Assembly (NCBI RefSeq): GCF_000158475.2
Contig: NZ_KI392031.1
Location: 1,735,583-1,799,582 of the forward strand
Direction: 5' to 3'
DNA length: 64,000 nt
DNA from: Oxalobacter paraformigenes
GTDB lineage: Bacteria; Pseudomonadota; Gammaproteobacteria; Burkholderiales; Burkholderiaceae_D
This document shows positions 30,201 through 40,117 of this stretch, piece after piece. The notes beneath the pieces are model-generated. The model worked only from the letters and a program-made list of their open reading frames with translations, was not told the DNA's origin and did not search any database. The stretch's first letter is position 1. Each line of letters begins with the position of its first letter. Made by a program: the position numbers and the translations under genes.

Positions 30201-30500
30201 GTTGACTGTCAAGCGATCGAAAGTGACAAAATCGTCTTCCTGCTCCGGCTCAGTCAGATGCATCTTGTCGAAATCAACCGTCAAGGTCAGTGGATTGAAC
30301 GAAACTTTCCGGAAATGAAGATTTCGCCGGAATTTTTCGGAAACGAATTGTTGCGCCTTGCTCTCTATCACGCCGGGAATGACGAAATAGCCGACAACCC
30401 CATATGCGACAAACAAGAAAACGACTGCGGCAAGAATCCACCTGAACAAAGGTTTTCGCCAGTAACCGCCCGGATTCAGTTTTTTCAAAGGATTCTGCAT
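27210..30500 (-). CDS. DUF748/AsmA-like envelope protein with split OmpA-like C-terminus (copy 1)
   Basis: A 1,096-residue paralogue of the following gene, collinear with it from the N-terminal membrane helix (about 17-42) to the last residues. Shared blocks include RFSINNIRV, RYTANLVNLRG versus RYTANILNLRG, and AQFSAYSGKY, near identical in both. The C-terminal FEPGSSVITGSEQKKLESLAK and LLANRRAQAVKEWL halves resemble a divided OmpA-like domain. The pair is a tandem duplication that has diverged widely except in these blocks. Likely role: inner-membrane-anchored, spanning the periplasm; partner and cargo unknown. Confidence 0.85.
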   Translation of the reverse strand: MQNPLKKLNPGGYWRKPLFRWILAAVVFLFVAYGVVGYFVIPGVIESKAQQFVSEKFRRNLHFRKVSFNPLTLTVDFDKMHLTEPEQEDDFVTFDRLTVNLSGQSLFRMAPVIEEIKLANPRVHLVRSGSNRYNFDDFIAFAMEPGEDDSPARFSINNIRVVNAVVEFDDLPQKKRHLVDELNVSIPFVSSIPSQVDIFVDLAISGRFNGEKIELAGKARPFYRDKDGMVTVKLDGISLPSYMDYLPFQPNFVLKDGKLSLDLDVGFGKPEDNRSALTIGGNLTLTSLWLTEKGGKTLLKMPEMGVDIARSDILSGNIGLSHIRLKQPELYLDRNKAGQWNVERLARIDMKKIPEKADSGNLKADKTHKESLLWSIALGQLTLEEGQLQIHDQVQVVPANFSMRNFGLNAGDIVLDISGRNATVGKLVSTGTQVQFVHGKLNFPEDKKRIRKSAQKTVSEMEAQTGFGFHVNRLELNDWGVHFENRDAGKPVVTRIDGLNVAIDHLSDNTEQPVQLSVNAGVNRRGTIAVNGSLNLSPFVADLDLNLKDVDVRFIQPYIEDFVNLSLKQADLTVQGKLRLSQTKRQAIQGRFTGDAGISRLVTVDQLSKQPFVSWKALSFKGIRADLAPLSVVVDQVGLNGLSARVILSSAGRLNLQDVLRSETGGKKSLTESEEKTEKALTNTDSGTANTVVADAVPPKKNERPAYSVRIKKWRLNNGNIRFSDNFIRPRYTANLVNLRGSLSGLTTDPEKRAAVDIRGRVNGAPLVIAGTINPLGESLALDITANVKGMELAQFSAYSGKYIGYGIEKGKLSFDVAYQVENGQLSAENALILDQLTLGDKVESESAINLPIQLALALLKDRHGVIDIRLPIGGSLNDPEFSVGGIIFRVFVNLVQKAVTAPFSLLASLAGDTEELSWLAFEPGSSVITGSEQKKLESLAKALGNRPALTLEIAGKYDPVIDSDGLGKQMILRKVRAMKAGEPGERADGQKAAVSDREYPDLLKRLYSDEDFKKPRNWIGFSKSLPVPEMEKLLSRHFAGKKDDLILLANRRAQAVKEWLASKGGIPEERLFVLASKARNTEGDESGNRVDFSLK

Positions 30501-30754
30501 CGCCTTTTCCTCTCTACGGGTGTCAAAGGAACATCGGTCGATTCAAGCTCCATTGCCGGATGCGACAGCAAACAATCAACACGATTACCGATTACGGATG
30601 AGTAACCGTATTCATGTTAAATAAGTTTGGGAATGAAATAAACCTTTGAAGGAAAAAAATGCCCGTCTATCCGCAAAACCGTCATGCTCCATTTATCCGG
30701 AAAAACCGCCATGCGGCAAACACGCCTGAAAATACGGCATGTTGAACGATAAAA

Positions 30755-31504
30755 CTATTCGACGAGCCTGTTCAGCTGTTCGGGGCTGACCTTGTCTTCT
30801 TCCGGCAGCGTTTCAAGGGGAATATTGGCCGCTTCCATGGCGGCTATGATGTTTTTCAATTGATGCTCCTGCGCCGCGGCATTATTGATCAGGCCACGCA
30901 AGGCCTTGATCAACGGATCGTCCTCATTCGGGGTAATGCCGTAGGAAGAAAACAGCACGCTCGCGGCATCGGTTTTGCTCTGGTTTTCGTCTTTCTGGAT
31001 AATTCGGGCCGGATTGCCGACAGCCGTCGCGCCCGCGGGAACGGCCCGCACAACGACTGCGTTGGAACCGACTTTCGCCATTTCGCCGACAGTGAAACTG
31101 CCCAGCACTTTGGCTCCCGCCCCGATAATGACGCCCCTTTCAAGCGTCGGATGACGCTTCTTGCCCTTGCTTAAAGACGTTCCGCCCAGCGTCACTCCCT
31201 GATAGATTGTGCAGTCGTCTCCGATCTCGGTCGTTTCACCGATCACGACACCGCATCCATGATCAATGAAAACCCGGCGACCGATCACGGCGGCGGGGTG
31301 GATTTCGATACCGGTCACGATTCGCGCCAGATGGGAAAGAAAGCGCGCAAACCATTTCAGCCCGTGGTTCCAGCACCAATGCGAAGCCCGGTGAACGAGA
31401 ATGGCCTGAAATCCCGGATAACAGGTCAGCACTTCCCAGGTATTGCGGGCGGCAGGATCACGTTCAATGATGCTTTTGATATCTTCGCGAAGATGACGAA
31501 ACAT
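30755..31504 (-). CDS. cysE: Serine O-acetyltransferase
   Basis: Makes O-acetylserine, the carbon acceptor for cysteine synthesis. It has 249 residues: an N-terminal helical domain, then left-handed beta-helix hexapeptide repeats (about 65-170). The active-site segments IDHGCGVVIGETTEIG and GVTLGGTSLSKGKKRHPTL are typical. The polar C-terminal tail beyond residue 175 is longer than in minimal enzymes. It is the last gene of rnr-rlmB-cysE, 77 bp after rlmB. Confidence 0.96.
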   Translation of the reverse strand: MFRHLREDIKSIIERDPAARNTWEVLTCYPGFQAILVHRASHWCWNHGLKWFARFLSHLARIVTGIEIHPAAVIGRRVFIDHGCGVVIGETTEIGDDCTIYQGVTLGGTSLSKGKKRHPTLERGVIIGAGAKVLGSFTVGEMAKVGSNAVVVRAVPAGATAVGNPARIIQKDENQSKTDAASVLFSSYGITPNEDDPLIKALRGLINNAAAQEHQLKNIIAAMEAANIPLETLPEEDKVSPEQLNRLVE

Positions 31505-31581
31505 GTTTCCAAAGAAAAATTAAGTCTGTGGGAGCCAGATAATAACCGTTTCGGTAAAAATGTGCACGGGTAACGCTCGCT

Positions 31582-32328
31582 TTATTGCCGTATTTTCATC
31601 AGGCGCTGTCGCCGCGCTTCGTACAGACAGATCCCGGAGGCAACCGAAATGTTAAGGCTTTCGACAGAACCGAACATGGGAATGGCGACCAGTTCATCGC
31701 AGGTTTCTTTTGTCAGACGACGCATTCCCTCGCCTTCGGAACCCATGACAAAAGCCGTGCCGCCGGCGTAATCGGGTTCGTAAAGGCTTTTGTCGGAATC
31801 GTCGGCCGTACCCACTACCCAGATATCACGTTCTTTCAACTGGCGCAGGGTTCGGGCCAGATTGGTCACGGTAATGTACGGCACGGTTTCCGCGGCACCG
31901 CTGGCGACTTTTTCAACGGTAGCGTTGATCCCGGCGGAGCGGTCTTTCGGTGCGATCACAGCATGAGCGCCCACACTGTCTGCCACACGAAGGCAGGCAC
32001 CGAGATTGTGGGGATCGGTAATACCGTCCAGAACCAGCAGAAGAGGCGCCCCCTCGATACTGTCCAGCAATTCATCCAGATTGCGTGCCAGTGACAAAGG
32101 AGCCGCCATGGCGACCACTCCCTGATGGCGGCGTGTGCCCACCATCTTGTCCAGACGCTGGCTGTCCGCGGCAATGATACGGATTCCGGCCGCCTTGGCT
32201 GCCTTCAGCAAATCCTGCATACGCCGGTCCGATCGTTCCGAATCCACATATATTTCTTCCACCGAAGAAGCCTCATGGCGCAAACGCGAAGTAACAGCAT
32301 GGAACCCGAATATGACTTTGTTTTTCAT
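31582..32328 (-). CDS. rlmB: 23S rRNA 2'-O-ribose methyltransferase RlmB
   Basis: SPOUT-class enzyme that methylates G2251 of 23S rRNA. It has 248 residues with an N-terminal L30e-like substrate-binding domain. The C-terminal trefoil-knot domain contains [30 protein letters not shown] and [19 protein letters not shown]. It starts 32 bp after rnr, as in many proteobacteria. Confidence 0.97.
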   Translation of the reverse strand: MKNKVIFGFHAVTSRLRHEASSVEEIYVDSERSDRRMQDLLKAAKAAGIRIIAADSQRLDKMVGTRRHQGVVAMAAPLSLARNLDELLDSIEGAPLLLVLDGITDPHNLGACLRVADSVGAHAVIAPKDRSAGINATVEKVASGAAETVPYITVTNLARTLRQLKERDIWVVGTADDSDKSLYEPDYAGGTAFVMGSEGEGMRRLTKETCDELVAIPMFGSVESLNISVASGICLYEARRQRLMKIRQ

Positions 32329-32360
32329 TTTTTTTGAAACTAAACTGTAAAAAGTAGCGT

Positions 32361-34745
32361 CTAGCGCGACCGTTGTTTCCGTCCCGGGCGGACCGGTTCG
32401 ACTCTCGCTTCCTTATCCGAAATCGTGGCGATATTCCGTTTTTTGTACCGGTCGAATATGACATGCTGTCCCGGATGCCCCGCCGGCCCTTTGCCTTCCT
32501 TGACGTCTTCAGCCCTGAATGGGCCGTCGATAATCCCCAGATCAATCTGGCGGGCATCCATATCGACCCGGCTGACCTGCACGATCACCCGGTCAGTCAA
32601 CTGGTAGCGGACGCCAGTCCGCTCTCCCCGCAGTTCATGACGCACTTCATCGAAATGGTAATAATCGTTGCCGAGATCAGTCACATGAACCAGTCCTTCG
32701 ATAAAGAGATCGTCCAGCTGGACAAATATACCGAAGCCGGTCACACCGGAAATGGTCCCGGTGAAATGTTCTCCAAGCTTGTCACGGATGAAATAACATT
32801 TGAGCCATGCCTCAACATCCCGTGATGCGTCGTCCGCCCGGCGCTCGTTGGCGGAACAGTGCAAACCGAGCGCTTCCCAGATAGCCTGTTCTGCATTCGC
32901 TTTTTTATCACCGCCTGTTTTTTCCTTGAGCATCTGTTTGCGAATCGAACTCGGAACGTTCGTATTCAACAAACGGCGATCGATTCCTTGTGGAACATAG
33001 CGTTTTCCTTCCAGAATGGCCTTGATGACCCGATGGGTCAGCAAATCCGGATATCGCCGGATGGGACTGGTAAAATGGGTATATGCCTCATACGCCAGAC
33101 CGAAATGGCCGATATTGTCCGGACTGTACATTGCCTGCTGCATCGAACGGAGCAGCATGGTCTGCAAAAGCGGCGCATCCGGCCGCGTTTCGATCTGTTT
33201 GATCAGGGAAGCGTAATCGGAAGGCGCCGGAACATCGCCGCCGCCCAGCGACAATCCGATCTGCGCCAGAAAAGACCGCACCTGTTCGAGTTTCTGTTCA
33301 TTGGGCTGCGCATGGACACGGTAAGTGCCCGGATGATGATGGCGCGTAATGAAATCCGCAGCGCAGACATTGGCCGCCAGCATGCACTCCTCAATCAACT
33401 TGTGCGCGTCGTTTCGGACACGCGGCAGGATTTTCTCGATTTTTCCTGCTTCATTGCTGACGATATAGGTTTCGACCGTTTCAAAATCGATCGCGCCTCT
33501 TTTTTCCCGGGCTCCGGCCAGCGTCTTGTACAGACCGTAAAGGTTCATCAGATGCGGCACAAGACTGGCATGCATCACAGCTTCTGGCCCACGCTGGCTC
33601 TTCAGTATCGCAGCCACTTCAGTATAGGTCAACCGGGCAGCCGAATGCATGACGGAAGGATAAAACTGGTAAGCCTCGACCTTGCCTTCGGACGACACCA
33701 GCGCATCACATACCAGAACCAGCCGATCCACGCCGGGATTTAAAGAACAAAGACCGTTCGACAGTTTTTCGGGCAGCATCGGAATGACACGACGCGGAAA
33801 ATAAACCGACGTCGCCCTTAACAGGGCGTCCTTGTCCAGAGGCGCATTCGGCCGGACATAATGACTGACGTCGGCAATCGCAACAATCAGCCGGTATCCG
33901 TCCCCACCGGCCAGTTTGACGGGTTCGCAATAAACGGCATCGTCAAAGTCGCGAGCATCTTCTCCATCTATCGTGACGAGTGGAATATCGCGCAAATCGA
34001 CCCGGCCCGCATAATCTTCCGGCAAAACCTGTTCAGGCAATTTGTCCGCTTCCAGCAGGGCATCGCGCGAAAAGATATGGGGCAACCCGAACTTGCGCAC
34101 GGCAATTTCGATCTCAATGCCCGGGTCGTCGATATTGCCGAGGACTTCGACAATTTTCGCTACCGGCTGGGTATAGCGTGAGGGCTGCGAAACCAGTTGC
34201 GCATTGACGATCTGCCCCGATCTGGCATTGCCCGGCGAACCGTCCACCACAATGTCGTGCACGATTCGCTTGTCTTCCGGAGCGATCAGCCAGACACCGT
34301 TTTCATTGATCAGGCGCCCCACAATATGCGTATGCGCCCGGCTGACGACCGATACGATAATGCCCTCAGGACGGCCTTTCCTGTCCGTATGGACGATACG
34401 GACCTGTACCCTGTCGTTATGCATGACCTTCTGCATTTCGTTTTCGGACAGGAAAATGTCTTCGCCGCCGTCGTCGCGAATGACGAAACCATAACCGTCA
34501 GGATGCGAGTGAACGTATCCTGTAATGAAACGGGTGGAAGTATTGACCTTGTAATTCCCTTTTTCATCGCGCACCAATTGGCCGTCCCGTTCCATGGCGT
34601 CCAGACGTTTCAGCAAGCCGTCAATTTCGGTTTTCTTGACGTGGAGCTCTCTGGCGATGGTTTTGACGCTACGGCCTCTGCTGGCCTCACGCAGGGATTC
34701 AACGATTTCTTCCCGGCTGGGAATGGGATATGGATATTTTTTCAA
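32361..34745 (-). CDS. rnr: Ribonuclease R
   Basis: Processive 3'-to-5' exoribonuclease that degrades structured RNA. It has 794 residues. An N-terminal winged-helix segment is followed by cold-shock domains, the catalytic RNB domain with [13 protein letters not shown] (aspartates binding the metals), an S1 domain near 640-730 and a basic tail. It leads rnr-rlmB-cysE and diverges from tRNA-Leu across ~200 bp. Confidence 0.97.
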   Translation of the reverse strand: MKKYPYPIPSREEIVESLREASRGRSVKTIARELHVKKTEIDGLLKRLDAMERDGQLVRDEKGNYKVNTSTRFITGYVHSHPDGYGFVIRDDGGEDIFLSENEMQKVMHNDRVQVRIVHTDRKGRPEGIIVSVVSRAHTHIVGRLINENGVWLIAPEDKRIVHDIVVDGSPGNARSGQIVNAQLVSQPSRYTQPVAKIVEVLGNIDDPGIEIEIAVRKFGLPHIFSRDALLEADKLPEQVLPEDYAGRVDLRDIPLVTIDGEDARDFDDAVYCEPVKLAGGDGYRLIVAIADVSHYVRPNAPLDKDALLRATSVYFPRRVIPMLPEKLSNGLCSLNPGVDRLVLVCDALVSSEGKVEAYQFYPSVMHSAARLTYTEVAAILKSQRGPEAVMHASLVPHLMNLYGLYKTLAGAREKRGAIDFETVETYIVSNEAGKIEKILPRVRNDAHKLIEECMLAANVCAADFITRHHHPGTYRVHAQPNEQKLEQVRSFLAQIGLSLGGGDVPAPSDYASLIKQIETRPDAPLLQTMLLRSMQQAMYSPDNIGHFGLAYEAYTHFTSPIRRYPDLLTHRVIKAILEGKRYVPQGIDRRLLNTNVPSSIRKQMLKEKTGGDKKANAEQAIWEALGLHCSANERRADDASRDVEAWLKCYFIRDKLGEHFTGTISGVTGFGIFVQLDDLFIEGLVHVTDLGNDYYHFDEVRHELRGERTGVRYQLTDRVIVQVSRVDMDARQIDLGIIDGPFRAEDVKEGKGPAGHPGQHVIFDRYKKRNIATISDKEARVEPVRPGRKQRSR

Positions 34746-34825
34746 AAGATTTTTAACTTAAATTATTCAATAGCGGTAATGCAACAGTCCCATCATCCTT
34801 TTTTTTGCCTGTTTAAGCAAGATGA

Positions 34826-34853
34826 TTGACATGTTTGTATATCACGTTATAAT
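34826..34853 (+). promoter_or_regulatory. Consensus sigma-70 promoter upstream of tRNA-Leu
   Basis: TTGACA and TATAAT, both perfect consensus hexamers, are separated by 16 bp, about 90 bp before the tRNA. A second TATAAT at 34924-34929, 17 bp before the tRNA, may be a closer start but lacks a good -35 box. Confidence 0.7.
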
Positions 34854-34946
34854 CACAACCTTACTTTTGCAGATCAAAAAGTTGACGATTGAAAGTGACT
34901 GTTCAACTTCGAGGAATGCAAATATAATACCAGATGTTGGAAAAAT

Positions 34947-35031
34947 GCCCACGTGGCGGAATTGGTAGACGCGCATGGTTCAGGTCCATGTGCCGCAAGG
35001 TGTGGGGGTTCAAATCCCTCCGTGGGCACCA
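34947..35031 (+). tRNA. leuV-like: tRNA-Leu (anticodon CAG)
   Basis: An 85-nt class II tRNA. The acceptor arms GCCCACG and CGTGGGC pair. The anticodon stem is CATGG/CCATG around the loop TTCAGGT, giving anticodon CAG at 34981-34983, which reads CUG. A long variable arm, a TTCAAAT T-loop and an encoded CCA end are present. No second tRNA follows. Confidence 0.97.
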
Positions 35032-35346
35032 GAAATCCGCAAAAAACGACTGATCCGCTTTTAAGAAGCGGTTTTTTTGTTGTTTTTCCAGCCACAGCCA
35101 AAGGCATGCATTTACGCAAAAACACTCTTCGCCAGCGTACCCGGTTATTGAAACCTTTCCCGAACAGCAAAAAAAACTCCCATTGCTGATTCACATCACA
35201 AAAAAACGGCAGAAAGCCCTTATTCTCCGAAAGAACGGACTGACACCTCTTCAAATATCATCTAGAATTTCCGTTTTCATCCGGTAAGCGGCATCTCCCG
35301 AAAAACCGGACTGTCCGTTTACGACATTCCCCTGTGAAAGCTTTTC
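35032..35346. other. Intergenic region between tRNA-Leu and the symporter gene
   Basis: This 315-bp stretch holds the tRNA terminator and presumably the symporter promoter. No convincing gene is seen: the frames that cross it run antisense or sense through the tRNA and have no homology-like features. Confidence 0.5.
35055..35078 (+). terminator. Intrinsic terminator of tRNA-Leu
   Basis: CCGCTT and AAGCGG form a 6-bp stem with a 5-nt loop, followed by seven T residues, 24 bp after the tRNA. Confidence 0.85.
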
Positions 35347-36717
35347 ATGACCGCTGTAATGTCTTTTTGCGCCATATGCATCCTTCTGGTGATGGGAATC
35401 GTCATCCGGTCTTTTTTTCCTGTTTTCCAGAGGCTGTTTATTCCCGCTTCCGTCATAGGCGGATTTATCGGACTGATTGTGATCAACACGCTTGGGTATG
35501 CCCTGCCCCCTGAATGGTTTACCGCTTTCGGTAAATTGCCCGGATTTCTGATCAATATCGTTTTTGCCGGTCTCTTTCTGGGGGTTGCTCCCACTCCCAT
35601 TCGGCAAATCTGGCATTTGACGGCACCCCAGTTCTGTTTCGGCCAAATCGTCGCCTGGGGCCAGTATGTGGTCGGTCTGGGACTGGTCTTTTTTGTTCTG
35701 GCTCCGATTTTCAATGTACCGGATGTTTTCGGCAATTTGCTTGAAATCGGTTTCGAGGGTGGCCATGGAACGGTAGGGGGCCTTGCCGGGACCTTCCACG
35801 AACTGGGCTGGCCGGCGGGAGCCGATCTCGGTTATACCGTAGCGACCTGTGGCCTGGTATTCGGCATTGTCATCGGCATGATTCTCATCAATATTGCCGT
35901 TCGCCGCGGCGATGTTCAGGATATCCGGACCTTCGATGATAAAGACAAGCTCGAACGTATCGGCATTTATCGCCGTGACAAACAGCCCGCGGCCGGGCGA
36001 CAGACTGTCCATTCCGATACAGCGGATTCCCTCGCTTTGCATATTTCACTTATCGGCATTGCTGTTCTGATCGGCTATGGCCTCAAGGAATTGCTGATTC
36101 TGGCTGACACGATCACTCCGGCGTCATTTCGGGAACTGAATATCATGCAAAGCCTGCCTCTGTTTCCACTTTGCATGATAGGCGGTGTTCTGCTCCAGTT
36201 GTTTTTACGGAAAACCCGGCTCGACATGCTGGCCGATCATGGGCAGATGCAACGCGTTACCGGTGCGGCTCTCGATTTTCTGGTTGTTGCCGCCATCGCC
36301 TCCATCCGGCTTGAATTCGTTCTGGCTTACTGGGCGCCCTTATCAATTCTCGTGCTGGGAGGAATTCTCTGGAATGTTTTCGTAGTCCTGTTTATTGGCC
36401 CGCGCATCTTCGACAAAGCCTGGTTTGAGCGGTCCATTGCGGAATTCGGTCAGGCAATGGGGGTAACCGCTACCGGTCTCATGCTGCTGCGTACGGTCGA
36501 TCCCGAAAGCAAAACAGTCGCCACCGAAGCCTTCGGTTACAAACAGCTTTTGCACGAACCCATTATGGGCGGCGGATTCTGGACATCATTGGCAGTTCCC
36601 CTTGTCATGCTGGGTAAAGGAACAATGGTATGGGGCATTTCCATCGTACTGCTCATTATCGGGCTGTTCTGCTGGCTGCGGTTTTTCTATACCGGAAGAA
36701 AGCCGGAAAAACGATAG
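35347..36717 (+). CDS. gltS: Sodium/glutamate symporter family transporter (GltS/ESS)
   Basis: Inner-membrane protein of 456 residues with about ten hydrophobic helices in two inverted halves. The first half has FEGGHGTVGGLAGTFHELG (GGHGT at 138-142) and the second GQAMGVTATGLMLLRTVDPE, both hallmarks of the ESS glutamate:Na+ symporters. A hydrophilic loop of ~45 residues separates the halves. The ribosome site (GAAAG) is weak. The substrate is probably glutamate or a related dicarboxylate, but relatives vary. It converges on the next gene with 5 bp between stops. Confidence 0.85.
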   Translation: MTAVMSFCAICILLVMGIVIRSFFPVFQRLFIPASVIGGFIGLIVINTLGYALPPEWFTAFGKLPGFLINIVFAGLFLGVAPTPIRQIWHLTAPQFCFGQIVAWGQYVVGLGLVFFVLAPIFNVPDVFGNLLEIGFEGGHGTVGGLAGTFHELGWPAGADLGYTVATCGLVFGIVIGMILINIAVRRGDVQDIRTFDDKDKLERIGIYRRDKQPAAGRQTVHSDTADSLALHISLIGIAVLIGYGLKELLILADTITPASFRELNIMQSLPLFPLCMIGGVLLQLFLRKTRLDMLADHGQMQRVTGAALDFLVVAAIASIRLEFVLAYWAPLSILVLGGILWNVFVVLFIGPRIFDKAWFERSIAEFGQAMGVTATGLMLLRTVDPESKTVATEAFGYKQLLHEPIMGGGFWTSLAVPLVMLGKGTMVWGISIVLLIIGLFCWLRFFYTGRKPEKR

Positions 36718-36722
36718 TGTTA

Positions 36723-37916
36723 TTACTCCAAATCTGAACGATTTTCTGTACGCCCTTCAATTAGCCCGCTTGATTCACAAACCTCACCGGAAAGGGGTTC
36801 GTGCGGTTCCCACCAATGAGAAAACGTCTGTTTTTCGTCGTCCAGATCGACGGACTCGCCGATTACCGGCGTCAAAAGCCGGTAAGGTTTACCCCGGCTT
36901 GCCTTCGCCAATCTTGTGAAAGGCTCATCCCACGCATGGTTCGAGATAGCGAATTTGCCGGAATGAGCGGGTAAAACCGATTTCGCGCCGAGTTCAACCG
37001 CGGCTTTTGCCGTTTCCTCAGGCATCATATGAATAAAGGCCCAGCGTTTGTCGTACTGGCCGTTTTCAAGAATAGCCAGGTCGAAACCATCAAATAATTT
37101 TCCGATCTGTGTCAGGTGCGGTCCATAACCGGTATCGCCGCTCAGGAAAATTCGCCGTTTTTCCGATTGCAGGACGAAACTGACCCACAATGTCCGGTTT
37201 CGCATGACTCCCCGCCCTGAAAAGTGGCGCGCCGGGAGAATGTGAATATCGAAACCATCATGGTTTTTCAAACCGGTAAACCAGTCCGCTTCCAAGACTT
37301 TGCTCGCTGCGTATCCCCAGTTTGCAAAATGCGAGCCGACACCAAGACCGCAAACCACTTTTTTCACTTTGGGTTCCAGTGCCATGACAGTCGGATAATC
37401 CAGATGATCCCAGTGATCGTGTGTAATCAACAGATAGTCGATAGCCGGAATATCTTCCGCCCGATATACGTTCGTTCCGTCAAACGCCCTGTTAAAGAGG
37501 AAGAATGGGCTGGCATAGGGACTGAATACCGGATCGACCAGTATCCGCTTTCCGGCAAGCTGGACATAATAAGAAGAATGGCCCAGCCATATGACGAGAT
37601 CCTTTTCCGGATCCAGTGAAAACAGATCTGTCTTGACAGATGGAACCGCCATGTCGGGAACGAGCCTTTCTTTCGGAGTAAAAATACTTTTTACAATCAC
37701 GGAAAAGACCGTGCTGTCATCGGTAAACAGGGGAGTTGGCACCGGATTTCTGAATTCTCCCTCGATAAAGCGGGGCGACTTTTTGAGGATTTCATAATGG
37801 TTCCCCTGAGGATTTCTTCCGAACTCCATCCGGTTCAGAAAGGCACACGTTCCCAGTACAAGAACGGCACAAATCAAAAGCAGGGATGCCATCATTATTT
37901 TCAGCTTTCGCATCAT
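36723..37916 (-). CDS. Metallo-beta-lactamase-fold hydrolase (UlaG/NAPE-PLD-like), membrane-anchored or exported
   Basis: A 397-residue protein with an N-terminal hydrophobic segment (about 8-27) that should place it in the periplasm or anchor it. The metal-binding signature is THDHWDHLD, preceded by WLGHSSYYVQ and RILVDPVFSPYASP, which are typical of the COG2220 branch that includes UlaG and NAPE-phospholipase D. Further ligand regions are PARHFSGRG and LSGDTGYG. The substrate is unknown; lipid hydrolysis is only a family possibility. Confidence 0.85.
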   Translation of the reverse strand: MMRKLKIMMASLLLICAVLVLGTCAFLNRMEFGRNPQGNHYEILKKSPRFIEGEFRNPVPTPLFTDDSTVFSVIVKSIFTPKERLVPDMAVPSVKTDLFSLDPEKDLVIWLGHSSYYVQLAGKRILVDPVFSPYASPFFLFNRAFDGTNVYRAEDIPAIDYLLITHDHWDHLDYPTVMALEPKVKKVVCGLGVGSHFANWGYAASKVLEADWFTGLKNHDGFDIHILPARHFSGRGVMRNRTLWVSFVLQSEKRRIFLSGDTGYGPHLTQIGKLFDGFDLAILENGQYDKRWAFIHMMPEETAKAAVELGAKSVLPAHSGKFAISNHAWDEPFTRLAKASRGKPYRLLTPVIGESVDLDDEKQTFSHWWEPHEPLSGEVCESSGLIEGRTENRSDLE

Positions 37917-38196
37917 TGTTGCGGTTTGGCGTGTGGATTTTGAAACAGGTTCAACAAAACCTTTCCGGCTTCGATCTTTTCAGGACATTACAAACTCACA
38001 ATAAGGCCGTGACGCTCAAAAAAACAGGGGCATTCCTCTCGATTTATTGCCTGATTCTTTCACAGGCAGTACCCGTACCAATGCCATACACAGCAACGCG
38101 CGAACCCTGGAGTCCTTCTGTTTTCAATCCGCGCGAACCTGCGTAAAATGACGCTCTCTTTTCCTTTTTGTCGTCACTTTCTCTTCTTTTCAGCTT

Positions 38197-38925
38197 ATGT
38201 CAGACCAGCCCGTTATCCATCAATCCGGAAAACCCATGTTTTTCGATCCCGAAGTCCGTCGCATACGCAGTTTCGTGACCCGTGCAGGACGGCTTTCCAC
38301 TGGTCAGGAACGGGCTATCCACGAACTTGGGCCGCAATTCTGCATCCCTTTTGCCAAGACAGCTCTCGATTACACAAAACTCTTCAATCGTAAAGCCAAG
38401 ACAATTTTCGAAATCGGTTTCGGTATGGGGGAAACAACCGCAACGATTGCAGAAAATCTACCCGAACTGAATTTTATCGGCGTGGAAGTTCATACTCCAG
38501 GCGTGGGCAGTCTTTTGAAACTGATCGGCGAGAAACAATTGTCCAACATCAGAATCATCCAGCACGATGCCGTTGAAGTGCTTGAAAACATGATTGCTGA
38601 AAACTCGCTGGATGGCGTTCATATCTTTTTCCCCGACCCCTGGCACAAGGCACGGCATCACAAACGTCGCCTGATACAACCGGATTTTGTCCGGTTCCTG
38701 ACAACCCGTCTGTCGGAAAACGCTTATCTGCATTGCGCGACCGACTGGCAGAATTATGCCGAGCAAATGCTGGAAGTCCTGAACGCCGAAACCGCTCTGG
38801 TCAATACGGCTACCGGGTATGCCGAACGGCCCGATTACCGTCCTGTCACCAAATTTGAAAAACGGGGATTGCGATTGGGGCACGGCGTCTGGGATCTGGT
38901 TTTCCGCAAACGCCCCGCTGTCTGA
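38197..38925 (+). CDS. trmB: tRNA (guanine-N7-)-methyltransferase
   Basis: Methylates G46 in tRNA variable loops. It has 242 residues with a Rossmann SAM-binding segment [16 protein letters not shown], then [12 protein letters not shown] and the family motif [17 protein letters not shown]. The C-terminal [17 protein letters not shown] is also typical. The ~280 bp before it have no identifiable gene. It converges on the quinone oxidoreductase. Confidence 0.96.
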   Translation: MSDQPVIHQSGKPMFFDPEVRRIRSFVTRAGRLSTGQERAIHELGPQFCIPFAKTALDYTKLFNRKAKTIFEIGFGMGETTATIAENLPELNFIGVEVHTPGVGSLLKLIGEKQLSNIRIIQHDAVEVLENMIAENSLDGVHIFFPDPWHKARHHKRRLIQPDFVRFLTTRLSENAYLHCATDWQNYAEQMLEVLNAETALVNTATGYAERPDYRPVTKFEKRGLRLGHGVWDLVFRKRPAV

Positions 38926-38948
38926 AAAAAGGCATACAGCCTGTTCGC

Positions 38949-39932
38949 TCAGATCACCTGAAGCACAATCTTGCCGAAATGAGTGTTCGACTGCATCAGC
39001 TTTTGAGCCTGCATGGCTTCGGCCAACGGGAACACCTTGTAAATGACCGGCTTGATTTTCCCTTCATCAATCAGCGGCCAGACGTGTTTCCGGAGATTCT
39101 TTGCAATTTCGGCCTTGAACGCATTGGACCGCGGCCGTAAGGTCGAACCGGTGACGGTCAACTGCCGGTGTACGATCTGTGCCAGATCGACCGTTCCGAG
39201 ACGGCCGCCCAGATAGGCGATCAGAACCAGTCTCCCTTCATCAGCCAGGCAATCGATTTCCTTGTCCAGCACGGCAGCGCCGATAATGTCCAGAATGACA
39301 TCGACACCTTTTCCATCGGTCGCCTTCTTGATGTATTCCGCAAAGTTTTCGGTTGTGGAATTGATGCAGCGTTCAGCGCCCAGCGCTTCACAGGCCCGGC
39401 ATTTGTCTTCCGTTCTGGCCGTTGCAAATACCCGATGCCCCATGGCATGTGCCATTTGAATGGCTGTCACACCGATCCCGGAAGCACCGGCCTGAACCAG
39501 AAAACTTTCCTTGCCCTTCAATCCCCCCATATCGTACACATTACTCCAGACCGTAAAGTAGGTTTCGGGCAACGAAGCGGCTTCGATGGGCGTCAGTCCC
39601 TTTGGAACAGGCAGGCACAACTTGGTACAGGCGGTACAATATTCCGCATACCCGCCACCCTGAACCAGAGCGCACACCATGTCGCCTTTCCTGAAATCGC
39701 TTCCGGATACATCGCCACCGACAATTTCACCGGCGATTTCCAGCCCAGGAATGTCAGGAGCGCCCTTGGGCACGACATAACGGCCGACACGCTGCAATAC
39801 GTCAGGACGGTTGATTCCGGCGGCATGGACCTTGATAAGAACTTCGCCTTCTTTGGCAACCGGAATGGGGCGTTCGGTCAACTGCAAATATCCTGCCGAC
39901 CCCTGGTCGATAATTTCAATCGCTTTCATCAT
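38949..39932 (-). CDS. NAD(P)H quinone oxidoreductase (MDR family, zinc-independent, PIG3-like)
   Basis: A 327-residue medium-chain dehydrogenase/reductase. The N-terminal GroES-like domain has AAGINRPDVLQRVG. The nucleotide-binding domain has VQAGASGIGVTAIQMAHAMG, with a dinucleotide motif of zeta-crystallin/PIG3 type. There are no zinc-ligand patterns of alcohol dehydrogenases. The start is the first of two adjacent ATGs, seven bases after AGGGGG; the longer frame from 40025 adds 31 unrelated residues. The substrate is probably a quinone or reactive carbonyl. Confidence 0.88.
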   Translation of the reverse strand: MMKAIEIIDQGSAGYLQLTERPIPVAKEGEVLIKVHAAGINRPDVLQRVGRYVVPKGAPDIPGLEIAGEIVGGDVSGSDFRKGDMVCALVQGGGYAEYCTACTKLCLPVPKGLTPIEAASLPETYFTVWSNVYDMGGLKGKESFLVQAGASGIGVTAIQMAHAMGHRVFATARTEDKCRACEALGAERCINSTTENFAEYIKKATDGKGVDVILDIIGAAVLDKEIDCLADEGRLVLIAYLGGRLGTVDLAQIVHRQLTVTGSTLRPRSNAFKAEIAKNLRKHVWPLIDEGKIKPVIYKVFPLAEAMQAQKLMQSNTHFGKIVLQVI

Positions 39933-40117
39933 GTCAATTCCCCCTTTCGGGATAATGTTAAAAGGGAACGATTTATTGAAGTCATCCGCATGGCTTTGTA
40001 CGCCATACCTTGTGTTGGCCGTCATGATAAAGCCGGCCCTTCAAGAAAGGTTCTTTTCATGTCAACAAATAACGGACAGGCCGTTTTTTCAACCGGAACT
40101 GTCATTTCAAATCAAAC

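Noticed and set aside
34874-35254. A 126-codon minus-strand frame across the tRNA-Leu gene
   Set aside because: It is antisense to the tRNA; the peptide is the familiar false product of reading tRNA-Leu backwards.
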